Shown here: piece after piece, positions 1 through 8,806 of the stretch
Layout: each line of letters starts with the position of its first letter
How positions within the stretch are numbered: position 1 is the stretch's first letter
DNA from: Ferrovibrio sp.
GTDB lineage: Bacteria; Pseudomonadota; Alphaproteobacteria; Ferrovibrionales; Ferrovibrionaceae
DNA: 64,000 nucleotides
Direction: 5' to 3'
Assembly: GCF_025869515.1 (NCBI RefSeq)
Contig: NZ_JAOZVR010000093.1
Coordinates: 1-64,000 of the forward strand
The notes under the pieces: generated by a model
Told to the model about the DNA's origin: nothing
Database searches by the model: none
Seen by the model: the letters and a program-made list of their open reading frames with translations, nothing else
Made by a program: the position numbers and the translations under genes

Positions 1-23
1 TCGGCGGGAATGGGTGGGGCGCA

Positions 24-1646
24 ATGATTCGCGGATTGATGATGGACGAGCCGCTGCTGCTGGGTTCGATCATCGAATATGCCGGCCGCTACCATCCCGA
101 GACCGAGATCGTGGCTCGCGATCTGGCCGGTGGGATTGTCCGAGATGATTATGCCGGCGCGCTGGATCGCATCCGCCGTGTCGCCAACGGATTACTGGGC
201 CTTGGACTACAATTTTCCGACCGCGTCGCCACGCTCTGCTGGAATACGCGGGAGCATTTCGAGCTGTTCTATGCCGTACCCTGCACCGGCGGTATTCTGC
301 ACACGGTCAATCCCCGGCTCTCGGATGCGCATATCGCCTATATCATCAACCATGGCGCCGCCGAGATTCTGGTCTGCGATGCCGGTACCGCAGAGATTGT
401 AGCGCGCCTGCTGCCACAACTCGGATCGGTACGTCATGTCATCCACATCGGCACGCCGGTTCCGCCGGCATCGACAGCGCCGGGCCGGGTCGACCATCTC
501 GGCTATGATGCGCTGGTGGCGGACAATGAGCCGCTGGCGGCCTTCCCGCGCTTCGACGAGCATGCCGCCGCCGTGCTTTGCTACACCTCAGGCACCACCG
601 GCAACCCGAAAGGCGTGCTGTATTCGCATCGCGCGCTGACACTGATCGCCATTGCCAGTATCGCCAAGGATTTCTTTGGCGGGTATCGCAATGGCGATAT
701 GGACGTCTACATGCCGATCGCCGGGATGTTTCATGCCACCGGCTGGAGCTTCCCCTATGTGGCACCGATCAGCGGCGGCAAGCTGGTACTGCCCGGCCGC
801 CAGCATGAACCAGAGGCGCTTTACGAATTGTTGCATGGCGAAAAGGTTACCATAGCCGCCGCTGTGCCGACTGTTCTGCTCGGTCTGTGTGACTGGCTGG
901 AAAGCCGGGACAGGCAACTGCCGGCGTTGCGCTCAATTCTGACCAGCGGCAGCGCGCCATCGCGCCCGCTGATCGACCGCTGGGAGATCGGGCAGGGCGT
1001 CAATATCGTGCAGACCTGGGGCATGACCGAGGCGTTGTGCTCGAGCCGCGGCAGCCTGAAACCGGGCCTGGGCACCCTGCCACAGGAGCGCCAGCTCGAC
1101 TACAAGCAGAAATCCGGCCGGGTTGCCTGGGGCACGCGCCTGCGGTTGGTGGATGAAGCGGGCGGAGAGTTGCCGCAGGACGGCAAGGCCATCGGCCTGC
1201 TGCAGGCCCGGGGCCCATGGATCGCCAGCGGCTATTTCGGCGAAGACAGCAGCCCGCTCAGCGCCGATGGCTGGCTCAATACCGGCGACATGGCCTCGAT
1301 CGATCCCGAGGGCTACATCCAGATCCGCGATCGCGCCAAGGACATCATTAAGTCCGGCGGCGAATGGATTTCGACGGCCGAACTCGAGGCGCACAGCCTG
1401 GAATATCCGGGGGTGCAGTATGCGGCGGTGATCGGCATTCCGCATCCCAAATGGCAGGAGCGCCCCCTGCTGATCGTGCAGCCGCGCGACGGTCAGGATA
1501 TCGACAAGGCGGCCCTGCTGGATTTTCTGGCCCGGAGGGTGGCGAAATGGTGGCTGCCGGATAACGTGGAGATTGTGGCGCAGATGCCAATCTCCGCCAC
1601 AGGCAAGATTCAGAAGGCCGAACTGCGGCGCATCCATGCCGCGTGA
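24..1646 (+). CDS. AMP-forming acyl-CoA ligase (AlkK-like)
   Basis: This 540-residue protein is an ANL-superfamily ligase that should activate a carboxylic acid to its CoA thioester with ATP, through an acyl-adenylate. The P-loop TSGTTGNPKG is at about residue 190, WGMTEA at about 330, the hinge region GWLNTGDMA and DRAKDIIKSGGEW at about 415-445, and the C-terminal catalytic lysine in SATGKIQKAEL near the end. Length and motifs match medium/long-chain ligases of the AlkK type. A GGTGGGG purine stretch precedes the ATG, and another in-frame ATG lies at 39. A thioesterase gene follows after 27 bp, so the two are probably co-transcribed. The natural substrate cannot be read from sequence. Confidence 0.9.
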   Translation: MIRGLMMDEPLLLGSIIEYAGRYHPETEIVARDLAGGIVRDDYAGALDRIRRVANGLLGLGLQFSDRVATLCWNTREHFELFYAVPCTGGILHTVNPRLSDAHIAYIINHGAAEILVCDAGTAEIVARLLPQLGSVRHVIHIGTPVPPASTAPGRVDHLGYDALVADNEPLAAFPRFDEHAAAVLCYTSGTTGNPKGVLYSHRALTLIAIASIAKDFFGGYRNGDMDVYMPIAGMFHATGWSFPYVAPISGGKLVLPGRQHEPEALYELLHGEKVTIAAAVPTVLLGLCDWLESRDRQLPALRSILTSGSAPSRPLIDRWEIGQGVNIVQTWGMTEALCSSRGSLKPGLGTLPQERQLDYKQKSGRVAWGTRLRLVDEAGGELPQDGKAIGLLQARGPWIASGYFGEDSSPLSADGWLNTGDMASIDPEGYIQIRDRAKDIIKSGGEWISTAELEAHSLEYPGVQYAAVIGIPHPKWQERPLLIVQPRDGQDIDKAALLDFLARRVAKWWLPDNVEIVAQMPISATGKIQKAELRRIHAA

Positions 1647-1673
1647 CCGGCGGCAGTTGAGGGCGGGTATCTG

Positions 1674-2207
1674 ATGGCGAGGCTGCCGCAGTTCGACGAT
1701 ATGCCGGATGGTTTGCTGCGCATCCTGCGGCGGCGGGTACCGGCGAAATGGATCGATCATAACGGGCATATGAACGTGGCCGCCTATCTCGCCGCCTTCG
1801 ATGCAGGCATCTGCCGTTTTTGCAACGGATACGGCATCGGTCCGCTGCAGAAACCGGTCAGCGGCCGGACTATCTATGTGGGCGAGGCGCATCTGGTATA
1901 TCGCCGGGAGATTCAGCGAGATGCGGCCATTGAAATCGGCCTGCAGCTGCTCGGCCTGACCGATCGCCGGCTGCGCGTCTTTCTAAGCATGTATGAAACC
2001 GGCGAGGCGCAGCCGGCCGCCTATAATGAACAGCTGGCAGTCTGCGTCGACACATCGACGCATCGGCCGGCTCCCTGGCCAGAGGCCGCGGCCGCCAGAC
2101 TGGAAGCGCTGCGGCTGCATCACGCGTCGCTGCCGATGCCGCGGCACGCCGGCCGTGGCATCCAGTCGCCGGAGGCTGTGGCTAAACCTGTGCCGGCGGC
2201 GCAATAG
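1674..2207 (+). CDS. hotdog-fold acyl-CoA thioesterase
   Basis: This 177-residue 4HBT-family protein should hydrolyse an acyl-CoA. The catalytic loop DHNGHMN at residues 28-34 is the hotdog signature; it resembles the betainyl-CoA thioesterase modules found fused to carnitine dehydrogenases. The fold ends at about residue 135, and the last 40 residues are Ala/Pro-rich with no recognisable domain. It lies between a CoA ligase and a polyol-type dehydrogenase on the same strand, which suggests a role in balancing a CoA-ester pool in that pathway. The substrate is unknown. Confidence 0.82.
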   Translation: MARLPQFDDMPDGLLRILRRRVPAKWIDHNGHMNVAAYLAAFDAGICRFCNGYGIGPLQKPVSGRTIYVGEAHLVYRREIQRDAAIEIGLQLLGLTDRRLRVFLSMYETGEAQPAAYNEQLAVCVDTSTHRPAPWPEAAAARLEALRLHHASLPMPRHAGRGIQSPEAVAKPVPAAQ

Positions 2208-2223
2208 AACGGATACGAGAGAT

Positions 2224-3315
2224 ATGACAGACAATACCACCGCCATCAGGGTTATCGGCTTCCCATCGCTTTATGTGCAGGGTCCGGGCGCGCTGGGGCA
2301 GTTGCCTGCCTACCTGGAGCGGCTGTTGCCCGGTTGCCGTGCCGCCGCAGTGGTGGATCCGGTAGTGTTTGGCCTGTTTGAGGCTCTGTCCGTGAGGATG
2401 CCGGGACGTCTCACACCCATCCCGTTCGGCGGCGAATGCACATTGGTCGAAATTGACCGCCTGGTGGCGACCGCTCGCCAGAACGAGGCGGATGTCATCA
2501 TTGGCGCTGGCGGCGGCAAAGCTGTGGATAGCGCAAAAGCAGTGGCGCAGGCCTTGGACCTGCCGATTGCGATCGTGCCGACCATTGCCTCCAGCGACGC
2601 GCCAACCAGCCGGCTGATCGCGATCTATGACGAGAACCACAAGATCGTCGACGTGCCGCTGCTGCGTCGCAATCCGGACATTGTGCTGGTGGATACGGAT
2701 GTGCTGATCAAAGCGCCGCGGCGCTTTTTCGTCGCCGGCATCGGCGACGCGATCACCAAGAAATTCGAGGTCGAGGAAGCCGCTGCCAGCGGCTATCCAA
2801 ACTATTTCCAGGGGCAATCCACCGCATGTTCGCTGCAACATGCGCAGGCCTGCCTGGATACCAGCCTGCGCGATTCGGCCGCGGCACTGGATGCTGTCGC
2901 GGCCGGCAAAATCTCGCCGGCCTTCGAGCGTGTGGTTGAGGCAACGGTACTGTATTCGGGCCTGGCCTTCGAGGGTGGCGGCCTGTCGGTTGCGCATGGC
3001 ATGCTGCGCGGGCTGACGGCCTATCCGCAGACCCTGGGCACCCTGCATGGCGAACTTGTCGCCTATGGCCTGTTGGTGCAGTTGCAGGCCACGGCGCAGC
3101 CCGAGGCGACGGTTGCCAGCATCGCGGGATTCCTGCGCCGGGTCGGGTTGCCGGTGCGGCTCGCCGATATCGGCCTGGCCGGCATCGATGTCGCCGACAT
3201 GCGCCGCATTGCCGAACTGACCATGACGGCGCCCTATGTCGCCGCGCGGCGGCCGGCCCTGAACGCCGATATCCTGCTGCGCGCGATGGAGCGGGTGGAA
3301 ACGGCGGCGGCGTAA
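2224..3315 (+). CDS. iron-containing (GldA-like) dehydrogenase
   Basis: This 363-residue protein belongs to the Fe/Zn-dependent alcohol dehydrogenase superfamily, glycerol-dehydrogenase branch. It should oxidise a polyol or hydroxy compound with NAD. The dinucleotide motif GGGKAVDSAK is at about residue 98, and candidate metal ligands are Asp near 176 (GIGDAI), His near 258 (VAHGM) and His near 275 (LHGE). The frame is open upstream to 1993, inside the thioesterase gene, but the ATG at 2224 follows a GAGA stretch and gives the family's normal length. It ends 10 bp from a convergent gene with no clear terminator between them. Confidence 0.87.
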   Translation: MTDNTTAIRVIGFPSLYVQGPGALGQLPAYLERLLPGCRAAAVVDPVVFGLFEALSVRMPGRLTPIPFGGECTLVEIDRLVATARQNEADVIIGAGGGKAVDSAKAVAQALDLPIAIVPTIASSDAPTSRLIAIYDENHKIVDVPLLRRNPDIVLVDTDVLIKAPRRFFVAGIGDAITKKFEVEEAAASGYPNYFQGQSTACSLQHAQACLDTSLRDSAAALDAVAAGKISPAFERVVEATVLYSGLAFEGGGLSVAHGMLRGLTAYPQTLGTLHGELVAYGLLVQLQATAQPEATVASIAGFLRRVGLPVRLADIGLAGIDVADMRRIAELTMTAPYVAARRPALNADILLRAMERVETAAA

Positions 3316-3325
3316 GCGCCGCTGG

Positions 3326-4213
3326 TCACTCCGCGCCGTGCAGGCGGTGGATGACGGGAAAGTAGTTGTCGCCCAGCCCCTGGTCCTGCGCCCGGGAGAA
3401 AATTCGGTCGATCATGGTCGCGGCCGTGGCATCGATGCCAACCAGCCGGGCCAGATCGAGGGCATAGGTATTGTCCTTGCGGGCATAGGCCACCGAGAAG
3501 GCACGTTCGGGGAATTCGCTTGGCAGCAGCGCCTTCATGCCGTGATTGCGCAGCGCGAAGCTGTCGGCCGATCCCTTGGTGAAGACCTCGAACAGCAGTG
3601 CGCCATCCACCCCGGCGGCGCGGGCAATGGCTAGGGCTTCCGACAGCGCATTCACGGTCTGGAACAGCACCATGTTGTTCAGGATCTTGAAAATCTGCCC
3701 GGCCCCGACCGGACCGCAATGCGTGACATCGCTGCCCATATGCCTGAGGACGTCTTCCACCTGGTGCAGCACCGCGGCATCGCCGCCGACCATGATGCTG
3801 AGCGTGCCGTTCTCTGCCGCCTGCCGCGTGCGGGCGACCGGGGCATCGAGGTAGTCGGCACCGCGCGCGCGTACTTCGGCGGCCAGGCTGCGGGTCAGTT
3901 CCACTGATGCCGTGGTGGTGTCGATAACGATCTGTCCGCGGCGCAGTTCCGGCAGAATTTCCGTCATCACCTGGCGCAACGCGACACTGTCGGGCAGTGA
4001 CAGCAGCACGATATCGGCCTGGCGCACCACATCGGCAATCGTTTCCACCACCTCTCCGCCGGCCGCGGCGGTATCCGTCATCGCCTCGATGCGCCGGTCG
4101 TTAAACAGCACACGACGGCCCGATTTGCGGATCAGGTTGCGGCACATGGCACCGCCCATGACGCCCAGTCCGATGAAACCCAGAATGCCATTGCCCTTGT
4201 GATCGCTGCTCAT
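3326..4213 (-). CDS. NAD(P)-dependent 3-hydroxyisobutyrate dehydrogenase family protein
   Basis: This 295-residue beta-hydroxyacid dehydrogenase (MmsB/GarR/GlxR/YihU superfamily) has the Rossmann motif GFIGLGVMGGAM near residue 10. The conserved substrate helix contains the catalytic lysine in GQIFKILNNM, at about residue 180. Members interconvert a beta-hydroxy acid and the matching semialdehyde. It lies downstream of an aldehyde dehydrogenase gene on the same strand after 39 bp, so the pair probably forms one operon passing a semialdehyde between them. The exact hydroxyacid is not determinable. Confidence 0.88.
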   Translation of the reverse strand: MSSDHKGNGILGFIGLGVMGGAMCRNLIRKSGRRVLFNDRRIEAMTDTAAAGGEVVETIADVVRQADIVLLSLPDSVALRQVMTEILPELRRGQIVIDTTTASVELTRSLAAEVRARGADYLDAPVARTRQAAENGTLSIMVGGDAAVLHQVEDVLRHMGSDVTHCGPVGAGQIFKILNNMVLFQTVNALSEALAIARAAGVDGALLFEVFTKGSADSFALRNHGMKALLPSEFPERAFSVAYARKDNTYALDLARLVGIDATAATMIDRIFSRAQDQGLGDNYFPVIHRLHGAE

Positions 4214-4252
4214 ATCCGGTCCTGATTCAATGAAAGACTGCCGGGCGAAACG

Positions 4253-5692
4253 TCAGGCAGTGGCGACATAAATGCTCTTGACCTGTTGATACAGCCTCAG
4301 GCCGGTCAGGCCCTTCTCGCGACCGAGGCCGCTTTCCTTGAAGCCGCCGAACGGCGCCGCGATGCTCAGCTGCTTGTAGGTGTTGATCCAGACGGTGCCC
4401 GCCTCGATGGCTTCGGCCATCCGCCAGGCGCGCCGGAAGTCCTGGCTCCAGATGCCGCAGGCGAGGCCGTAGACGGTGTCGTTGGCCTGGCGCACCAGGT
4501 CGGCCTCGTCGTCGAACGGAATGACGCAGAGCACGGGGCCGAAAATCTCTTCCCGGCATACTCGCGCCGCATTCGACAGTCCGGCAATGATGGTTGGCAG
4601 GTAATAGGCGCCGCGCTCGCAATCCAGGCCGTCCGGCCGGCTGCCGCCGGCAACGATGCGGCCGCCTTCGCTGCGCGCCAGGGCGACGTAACTCTCGACC
4701 CGATCGCGATGCGCCATCGATGCCAGCGGCCCGAGCTGGGTTTCGGCTGCCTCGGGCGGGCCGATGCGCAGGGTCTGCGCCGCCACACGCAGCCGTTCGA
4801 TCACGGCATCATGCACGCCGCGCTGCACGAACAGGCGAGAGCCAGCCACGCAGGACTGTCCCATGCCCTCGAAGATGCCGTCCAGCACGCTGGCGCAGGC
4901 AGCATCCAGATCGGCATCGGCGAAAATGATATGCGGCGACTTGCCGCCCAGTTCGAGCGCGGCCGGAATCAGCCGCCGCGCCGCGGTCTCGGCGATCATG
5001 CGGCCGGTCGCGGTGCCGCCGGTGAAGGAAATCATGCCGATGGCGGAATGATTGATCAGGGCGGCGCCGACATCGCGGCCATGTCCGGGCAGCACCGACA
5101 GCAGGCCGGCCGGCAGCCCGGCGCGTTCGCAAATTCGCGCCAGCTCCAGCGCAGGCAGTGTGGTGATTTCCGAAGGCTTCAGGATTACCGCATTGCCGGC
5201 CGCAAGGGCGGGGGCGACTTTCTGCGCCTCCATGGTCAGCGGCGAATTCCACGGCGTGATGGCGGCGACGACGCCATAGGGCTGATGCAGCGTAAAATTG
5301 ACGTATTCGCCCCGGCTGGGCGGCGTCGCGGCCTCGATGGTTTCGCACACTGCCGCGTAATAGCGGAAGGTGGCGGCGGCGCTGGCCGCCTGGGCGCGGC
5401 ATTCCTTCAGCGACTTGCCGTTCTCCACCATCTGCAGCTGCGCCAGGGTTTCGCCGCTGCGGGCCAGTTCGTCTGCAATCCTGTGCAGCAATGCGGCGCG
5501 CTGGTGCGGCTTCATGCGACGCCAGGCAGGATGCTGCGCGGCCTGGCGCGCGGCTTCGCAGGTGACGGCAACCTCCGTATCCGTCGGAGTGCCGAGCTCA
5601 GCCGTCAGCGCGCCGGTGGCGGGGTTGATGGTCTGCAGGGTCGGGCCGCTGCCGGCGATCCAGCGACCGGCGGCGGGAAAGCTCACAGGCAT
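4253..5692 (-). CDS. NAD(P)-dependent aldehyde dehydrogenase
   Basis: This 479-residue ALDH-superfamily enzyme oxidises an aldehyde or semialdehyde to the acid. The general-base Glu is in LELGGKSP near residue 246 and the nucleophilic Cys in GQSCVAGS near residue 282. The cofactor region shows ITPWNSPL at about 150 and FTGGTATG at about 225. It is the first gene of a leftward operon with the hydroxyacid dehydrogenase that follows. It is transcribed divergently from a second dehydrogenase of that same family across a 200-bp promoter region containing a palindromic operator. Confidence 0.9.
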   Translation of the reverse strand: MPVSFPAAGRWIAGSGPTLQTINPATGALTAELGTPTDTEVAVTCEAARQAAQHPAWRRMKPHQRAALLHRIADELARSGETLAQLQMVENGKSLKECRAQAASAAATFRYYAAVCETIEAATPPSRGEYVNFTLHQPYGVVAAITPWNSPLTMEAQKVAPALAAGNAVILKPSEITTLPALELARICERAGLPAGLLSVLPGHGRDVGAALINHSAIGMISFTGGTATGRMIAETAARRLIPAALELGGKSPHIIFADADLDAACASVLDGIFEGMGQSCVAGSRLFVQRGVHDAVIERLRVAAQTLRIGPPEAAETQLGPLASMAHRDRVESYVALARSEGGRIVAGGSRPDGLDCERGAYYLPTIIAGLSNAARVCREEIFGPVLCVIPFDDEADLVRQANDTVYGLACGIWSQDFRRAWRMAEAIEAGTVWINTYKQLSIAAPFGGFKESGLGREKGLTGLRLYQQVKSIYVATA

Positions 5693-5803
5693 TGTCCGCG
5701 TCCTTCCGCATGAAACGCTTCTGACGGTGGCGTGGCGCGATGGCTCCCTGACACTTTTTTTCCTTTTCAGGCAAACCGGTCTGACAGGGATGCCAAATCG
5801 GTA

Positions 5804-5832
5804 TTGATATTTTTAGAACATCGTTCTATTTT
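5804..5832 (+). promoter_or_regulatory. sigma70-like promoter with embedded TAGAAC-N3-GTTCTA operator
   Basis: TTGATA (5804-5809) and TATTTT (5827-5832) are 17 bp apart and point at the gene starting at 5892. Between them lies TAGAACATCGTTCTA (5814-5828), a 6+3+6 inverted repeat that overlaps the -10 element. This is the classic position for a repressor site. The AT-rich region also serves the divergent aldehyde dehydrogenase gene. The regulator is not identifiable here. Confidence 0.5.
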
Positions 5833-5891
5833 ATTAAATATAAGCGGTCGGCCCGTCAAGGCCAGTCCGCATCGAAAGGGGAAACGACCGG

Positions 5892-6821
5892 ATGAGTGGA
5901 GTCACTGCGCAGCCAGCGACGGCATTGCGTCGTATCGGTTTTATCGGCCTGGGCCGCATGGGGTTAGCGCTGGCCGCCAATCTTGTCCGCAAAGGCTTCA
6001 GCGTGCGCGCCTTCGACCTGGCGGCGGGGCAACTGGCCAAATTCGCCGAATTGGGCGGTGATCTGGCCTCCAGCGCAACTGATGCGGCAAGGGATGCCGA
6101 TATCCTGTTTCTCATGCTGCCGGGCCCGAAAGAGGTTCGTGCTGTAGCGCTCGGCCCCGACGGCGTGCTGGCGGCGCTGCCTGCTGGCGCCATAGTCGTC
6201 GACATGAGTACGGTCGATCCTGCCACCGCCGACGCCCTGGCCGCGGCGGCGGCGGAACGCGGGCTGCATTTTGCCGATGCGCCGGTGGGGCGGCTTGCGG
6301 CACATGCCGATCGCGGCGAGTCGCTGTTTATGCTCGGTGCCGATGCCGATGTGCTGGAAGTGCTGCAACCGTATCTCAACGCGATGGGCACGACGATCTA
6401 CCACTGCGGCCCAGCCGGGCATGGCACGCGCACCAAGCTGGTAAACAATTTCATGGTGCTGGCCTATTGCCAGCTGAATTCCGAGGCGCTGGTGCTGGCG
6501 CAGGGCATGGGGCTGGATCTGGCCAAGACGCTGGCGGTGTTGACGGGAACCACTGCCGTGAACGGCCAGCTCAAGGAGAAATGGCCCGCGAAGGTGCTGC
6601 GCGGCGACCTGACGCCGGGTTTCGATATGGCGCTGGCGCTCAAGGATATCACGCTTGCCTGCCAGGCGGCCCAGAGCATCGGCATCGCGGTGCCGCTCGG
6701 TTCGCAGGTACGCGACCTGATGGCGCTGGCCCTCAATGGCGGACATCGCGGCCAGGATACATCGGCATTGACCGATTTCTGGGCCCGGCTTAACAACCAG
6801 GCACTCCTGCGCCTGACGTAA
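5892..6821 (+). CDS. NAD(P)-dependent 3-hydroxyisobutyrate dehydrogenase family protein
   Basis: This 309-residue beta-hydroxyacid dehydrogenase has the Rossmann motif GFIGLGRMGLALA at about residue 17. The catalytic helix GTRTKLVNNF, with the lysine, is at about residue 180. It is a clearly diverged paralogue of the gene at 3326-4213. It starts 47 bp before the TRAP transporter genes, so it probably acts on the imported substrate or its first product. The ATG follows AAAGGGG. Which hydroxyacid it uses is unknown. Confidence 0.88.
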   Translation: MSGVTAQPATALRRIGFIGLGRMGLALAANLVRKGFSVRAFDLAAGQLAKFAELGGDLASSATDAARDADILFLMLPGPKEVRAVALGPDGVLAALPAGAIVVDMSTVDPATADALAAAAAERGLHFADAPVGRLAAHADRGESLFMLGADADVLEVLQPYLNAMGTTIYHCGPAGHGTRTKLVNNFMVLAYCQLNSEALVLAQGMGLDLAKTLAVLTGTTAVNGQLKEKWPAKVLRGDLTPGFDMALALKDITLACQAAQSIGIAVPLGSQVRDLMALALNGGHRGQDTSALTDFWARLNNQALLRLT

Positions 6822-6867
6822 AGCGCAAAATTTCGAGCAGCTGGCAAAAACCGCAAGGAACCCGGGA

Positions 6868-7401
6868 ATGCACCCCATACTCAGTATCACAAGGCAGGCA
6901 AACCGCATCTATCTGCTTGCCGGGGGCGGCGCCCTGGTGCTGATGGCTGTGCATGTCGCCCTCGATGCGATCATGAAATACGCCTTCAGCATCCCGATCC
7001 CGGCGACGCTGGAAACGGTGGCCTACTACTACATGCCCTGCGCGGTGGCCCTGCCACTGGCCTTCGTCGAGATGAAGAACCAGCATGTGGCGGTCGAAAT
7101 GCTGCACCAGATGTTTCCCCGCGGACTGCAGCGGGCGGTGCTGGTGTTCAACGGTTTCGTCAGCCTTGCGTTCCTCGGTGTCATCACTTTCCTCGCCGGT
7201 CGCGAGGCCTACCGGAAATTCGATATCGGCGAATACATGTTCGGCGAATATCCAATCGTCATCTGGCCGGGTCGTGTTGTTTTTTTCCTGGGATTCCTGT
7301 TCTTCGGCGTCGTCGTCCTGATGAAGACGATCACCCTGATCCAGACCACCACCGACCATTTCGCCCGCCTTGTTGACGCCGATCCGGAGCTGCAGAAATG
7401 A
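6868..7401 (+). CDS. TRAP transporter small permease (DctQ family)
   Basis: This 177-residue inner-membrane protein has four predicted hydrophobic helices (about residues 15-35, 50-75, 92-115 and 132-158), the DctQ/SiaQ layout. It contains the family pattern of a membrane helix followed by MKNQHVAVEML, at about residue 70. It forms a complex with the large permease encoded by the next gene, with which it overlaps by four bases (ATGA), for sodium-driven uptake of an organic acid. No DctP binding-protein gene is adjacent. Confidence 0.88.
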   Translation: MHPILSITRQANRIYLLAGGGALVLMAVHVALDAIMKYAFSIPIPATLETVAYYYMPCAVALPLAFVEMKNQHVAVEMLHQMFPRGLQRAVLVFNGFVSLAFLGVITFLAGREAYRKFDIGEYMFGEYPIVIWPGRVVFFLGFLFFGVVVLMKTITLIQTTTDHFARLVDADPELQK

Positions 7402-8720
7402 ATCTGATCATTGGTTTCTCCGGTCTTGGTGCTCTCATCCTTCTCATGCTGCTGCGCGTACCGCTCGGCGTCACCATGGGCGTGGTGTCCTTCGGCGGCA
7501 TCTGGATGATCCTCGGCGACCGTGCCGCGCTGGGCATCTTCACCTCTAGCCCATTTGAATTCACCGCCAGCTGGTCGCTCAGCTCGATTCCCATGTTCGT
7601 CTTTATGGGTTTCATCTGCTATCACGCCGGCGTCACCGAAAGCCTGTTCATGGCGGTGAAACGCGGCCTGCGCCGGCTGAGCGGCGGCCTCGGCATTGCA
7701 GCGATCGGCGGCGCGGCCGCCTTCTCGGCGGTCTGCGGCTCCAGCCTCGCCACCGCCGCCGCGATGGGCCGCATCGCGATCCCGGAAATGGTGCGCAACG
7801 GCTACAATCCGGCCTTCGCCGGCGCCCTGGTGGCGACCGGCGGCACGCTGGGCACCATGATTCCGCCCAGCATCATCATGATCCTCTATGGCATCTTCGC
7901 CGAGGTGTCGATCAGTAAACTGTTCATCGCCGGCATCCTGCCGGGCCTGCTGTCGGCTGTGATGTTCTGCATCTGCATCAACCTGCGGGTCCGGTTCCAG
8001 CCCTCGCTGGTGCAGTTCAAGGGCGATGCCAGCCAGGAGGTCAATGTCAGCGGCGACGTGGACGCCAGCACCGGGTCCTGGAAGGACGTGTGGCCCATCG
8101 TGGTGCTGTTCGTCTCGATCATGGGCGGCCTGTTCGCCGGCCTGTTCTCGGCCGCCGAAGCCGGCGCGGTCGGCGCATTCGTGGCGCTGCTGATCGCCTG
8201 GCCGCGCAAGCAGTTCAACCGCGAGGCATTCAAGCGTGCCGTGCTCGAATCGCTGGAGACGACGGCGTCGATCTTCTTCATCGGCATCGGCGCCATCCTG
8301 TTCACGCGCTTCCTCGCCCTGTCGGGCGTGGCCGACTACCTGTCGAATGCCGTGATCAACCTGACCACCGATCCCCTGGTTTTCGTCATCGGCGTGTCGA
8401 TCGTCTACCTGATCCTCGGCATGTTCATCGATCCGATCGGCATCATGCTGCTGACCCTGCCGCTGCTGTTCCCGATCATGCAGAAGCTGGGCATCGACCT
8501 GATCTGGATGGGCGTGCTGATCGTGAAATATCTCGAGCTGGCGATGATCACGCCGCCGGTGGGACTCAACCTCTTCGTCATCAAGTCGATGATGCCGAAG
8601 ACATCGCTGGAGCAGATCATCCGTCAGGTCACCTGGTTCATCCTGACCGACATCATCACGATGTGCTTGCTGATCGCCTTCCCGAAGATTTCCACCTTTC
8701 TGCCGTCGCTGCTCAACTAG
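7398..8720 (+). CDS. TRAP transporter large permease (DctM family)
   Basis: This 440-residue polytopic inner-membrane protein carries the DctM repeats. These include GLGIAAIGGAAAFSAVCGSS near residue 95 and GTMIPPSI near 153, the ion and substrate-binding region of the first half, and GMFIDPIGIMLLT near 346 with ITPPVGLNLFVIK near 382 in the second half. It is about 15 residues longer than typical because of a hydrophilic insert near residue 215. It ends just before a strong hairpin terminator. The substrate is probably a small carboxylate, by family. Confidence 0.92.
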   Translation: MNLIIGFSGLGALILLMLLRVPLGVTMGVVSFGGIWMILGDRAALGIFTSSPFEFTASWSLSSIPMFVFMGFICYHAGVTESLFMAVKRGLRRLSGGLGIAAIGGAAAFSAVCGSSLATAAAMGRIAIPEMVRNGYNPAFAGALVATGGTLGTMIPPSIIMILYGIFAEVSISKLFIAGILPGLLSAVMFCICINLRVRFQPSLVQFKGDASQEVNVSGDVDASTGSWKDVWPIVVLFVSIMGGLFAGLFSAAEAGAVGAFVALLIAWPRKQFNREAFKRAVLESLETTASIFFIGIGAILFTRFLALSGVADYLSNAVINLTTDPLVFVIGVSIVYLILGMFIDPIGIMLLTLPLLFPIMQKLGIDLIWMGVLIVKYLELAMITPPVGLNLFVIKSMMPKTSLEQIIRQVTWFILTDIITMCLLIAFPKISTFLPSLLN

Positions 8721-8740
8721 CCGGCGAAAGATCAAAAACG

Positions 8741-8773
8741 AGAAGGGGGCGGTGTCTGGCACCGCCCCCTTCT
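8741..8773. terminator. hairpin terminator between convergent genes
   Basis: A perfect 14-bp stem (AGAAGGGGGCGGTG, 8741-8754, with its complement at 8760-8773) encloses a 5-nt loop. It sits 20 bp after the TRAP permease stop codon and 33 bp from the end of the convergent aldehyde dehydrogenase gene. The downstream tract GCTTTGGTTTC is only moderately T-rich on the + strand, and AAAA runs upstream give Ts on the - strand. It probably serves both operons. Confidence 0.85.
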
Positions 8774-8806
8774 GCTTTGGTTTCGTACCCGGCTGGACCG
8801 GCCGGT

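Noticed and set aside
933-1892. 319-codon minus-strand open frame across the ligase and thioesterase genes
   Set aside because: It spans two genuine genes on the other strand and has no recognisable domain or ribosome site.
4286-5713. 475-codon plus-strand open frame opposite the aldehyde dehydrogenase
   Set aside because: It is the antisense of a gene with clear catalytic motifs; high GC content keeps the opposite frame open.
7209-8762. 517-codon minus-strand open frame opposite the TRAP permease genes
   Set aside because: Its composition is extreme (Asp, His, Gln, Arg, Glu) and it is a complement of membrane-helix codons. The forward genes have full family motifs.
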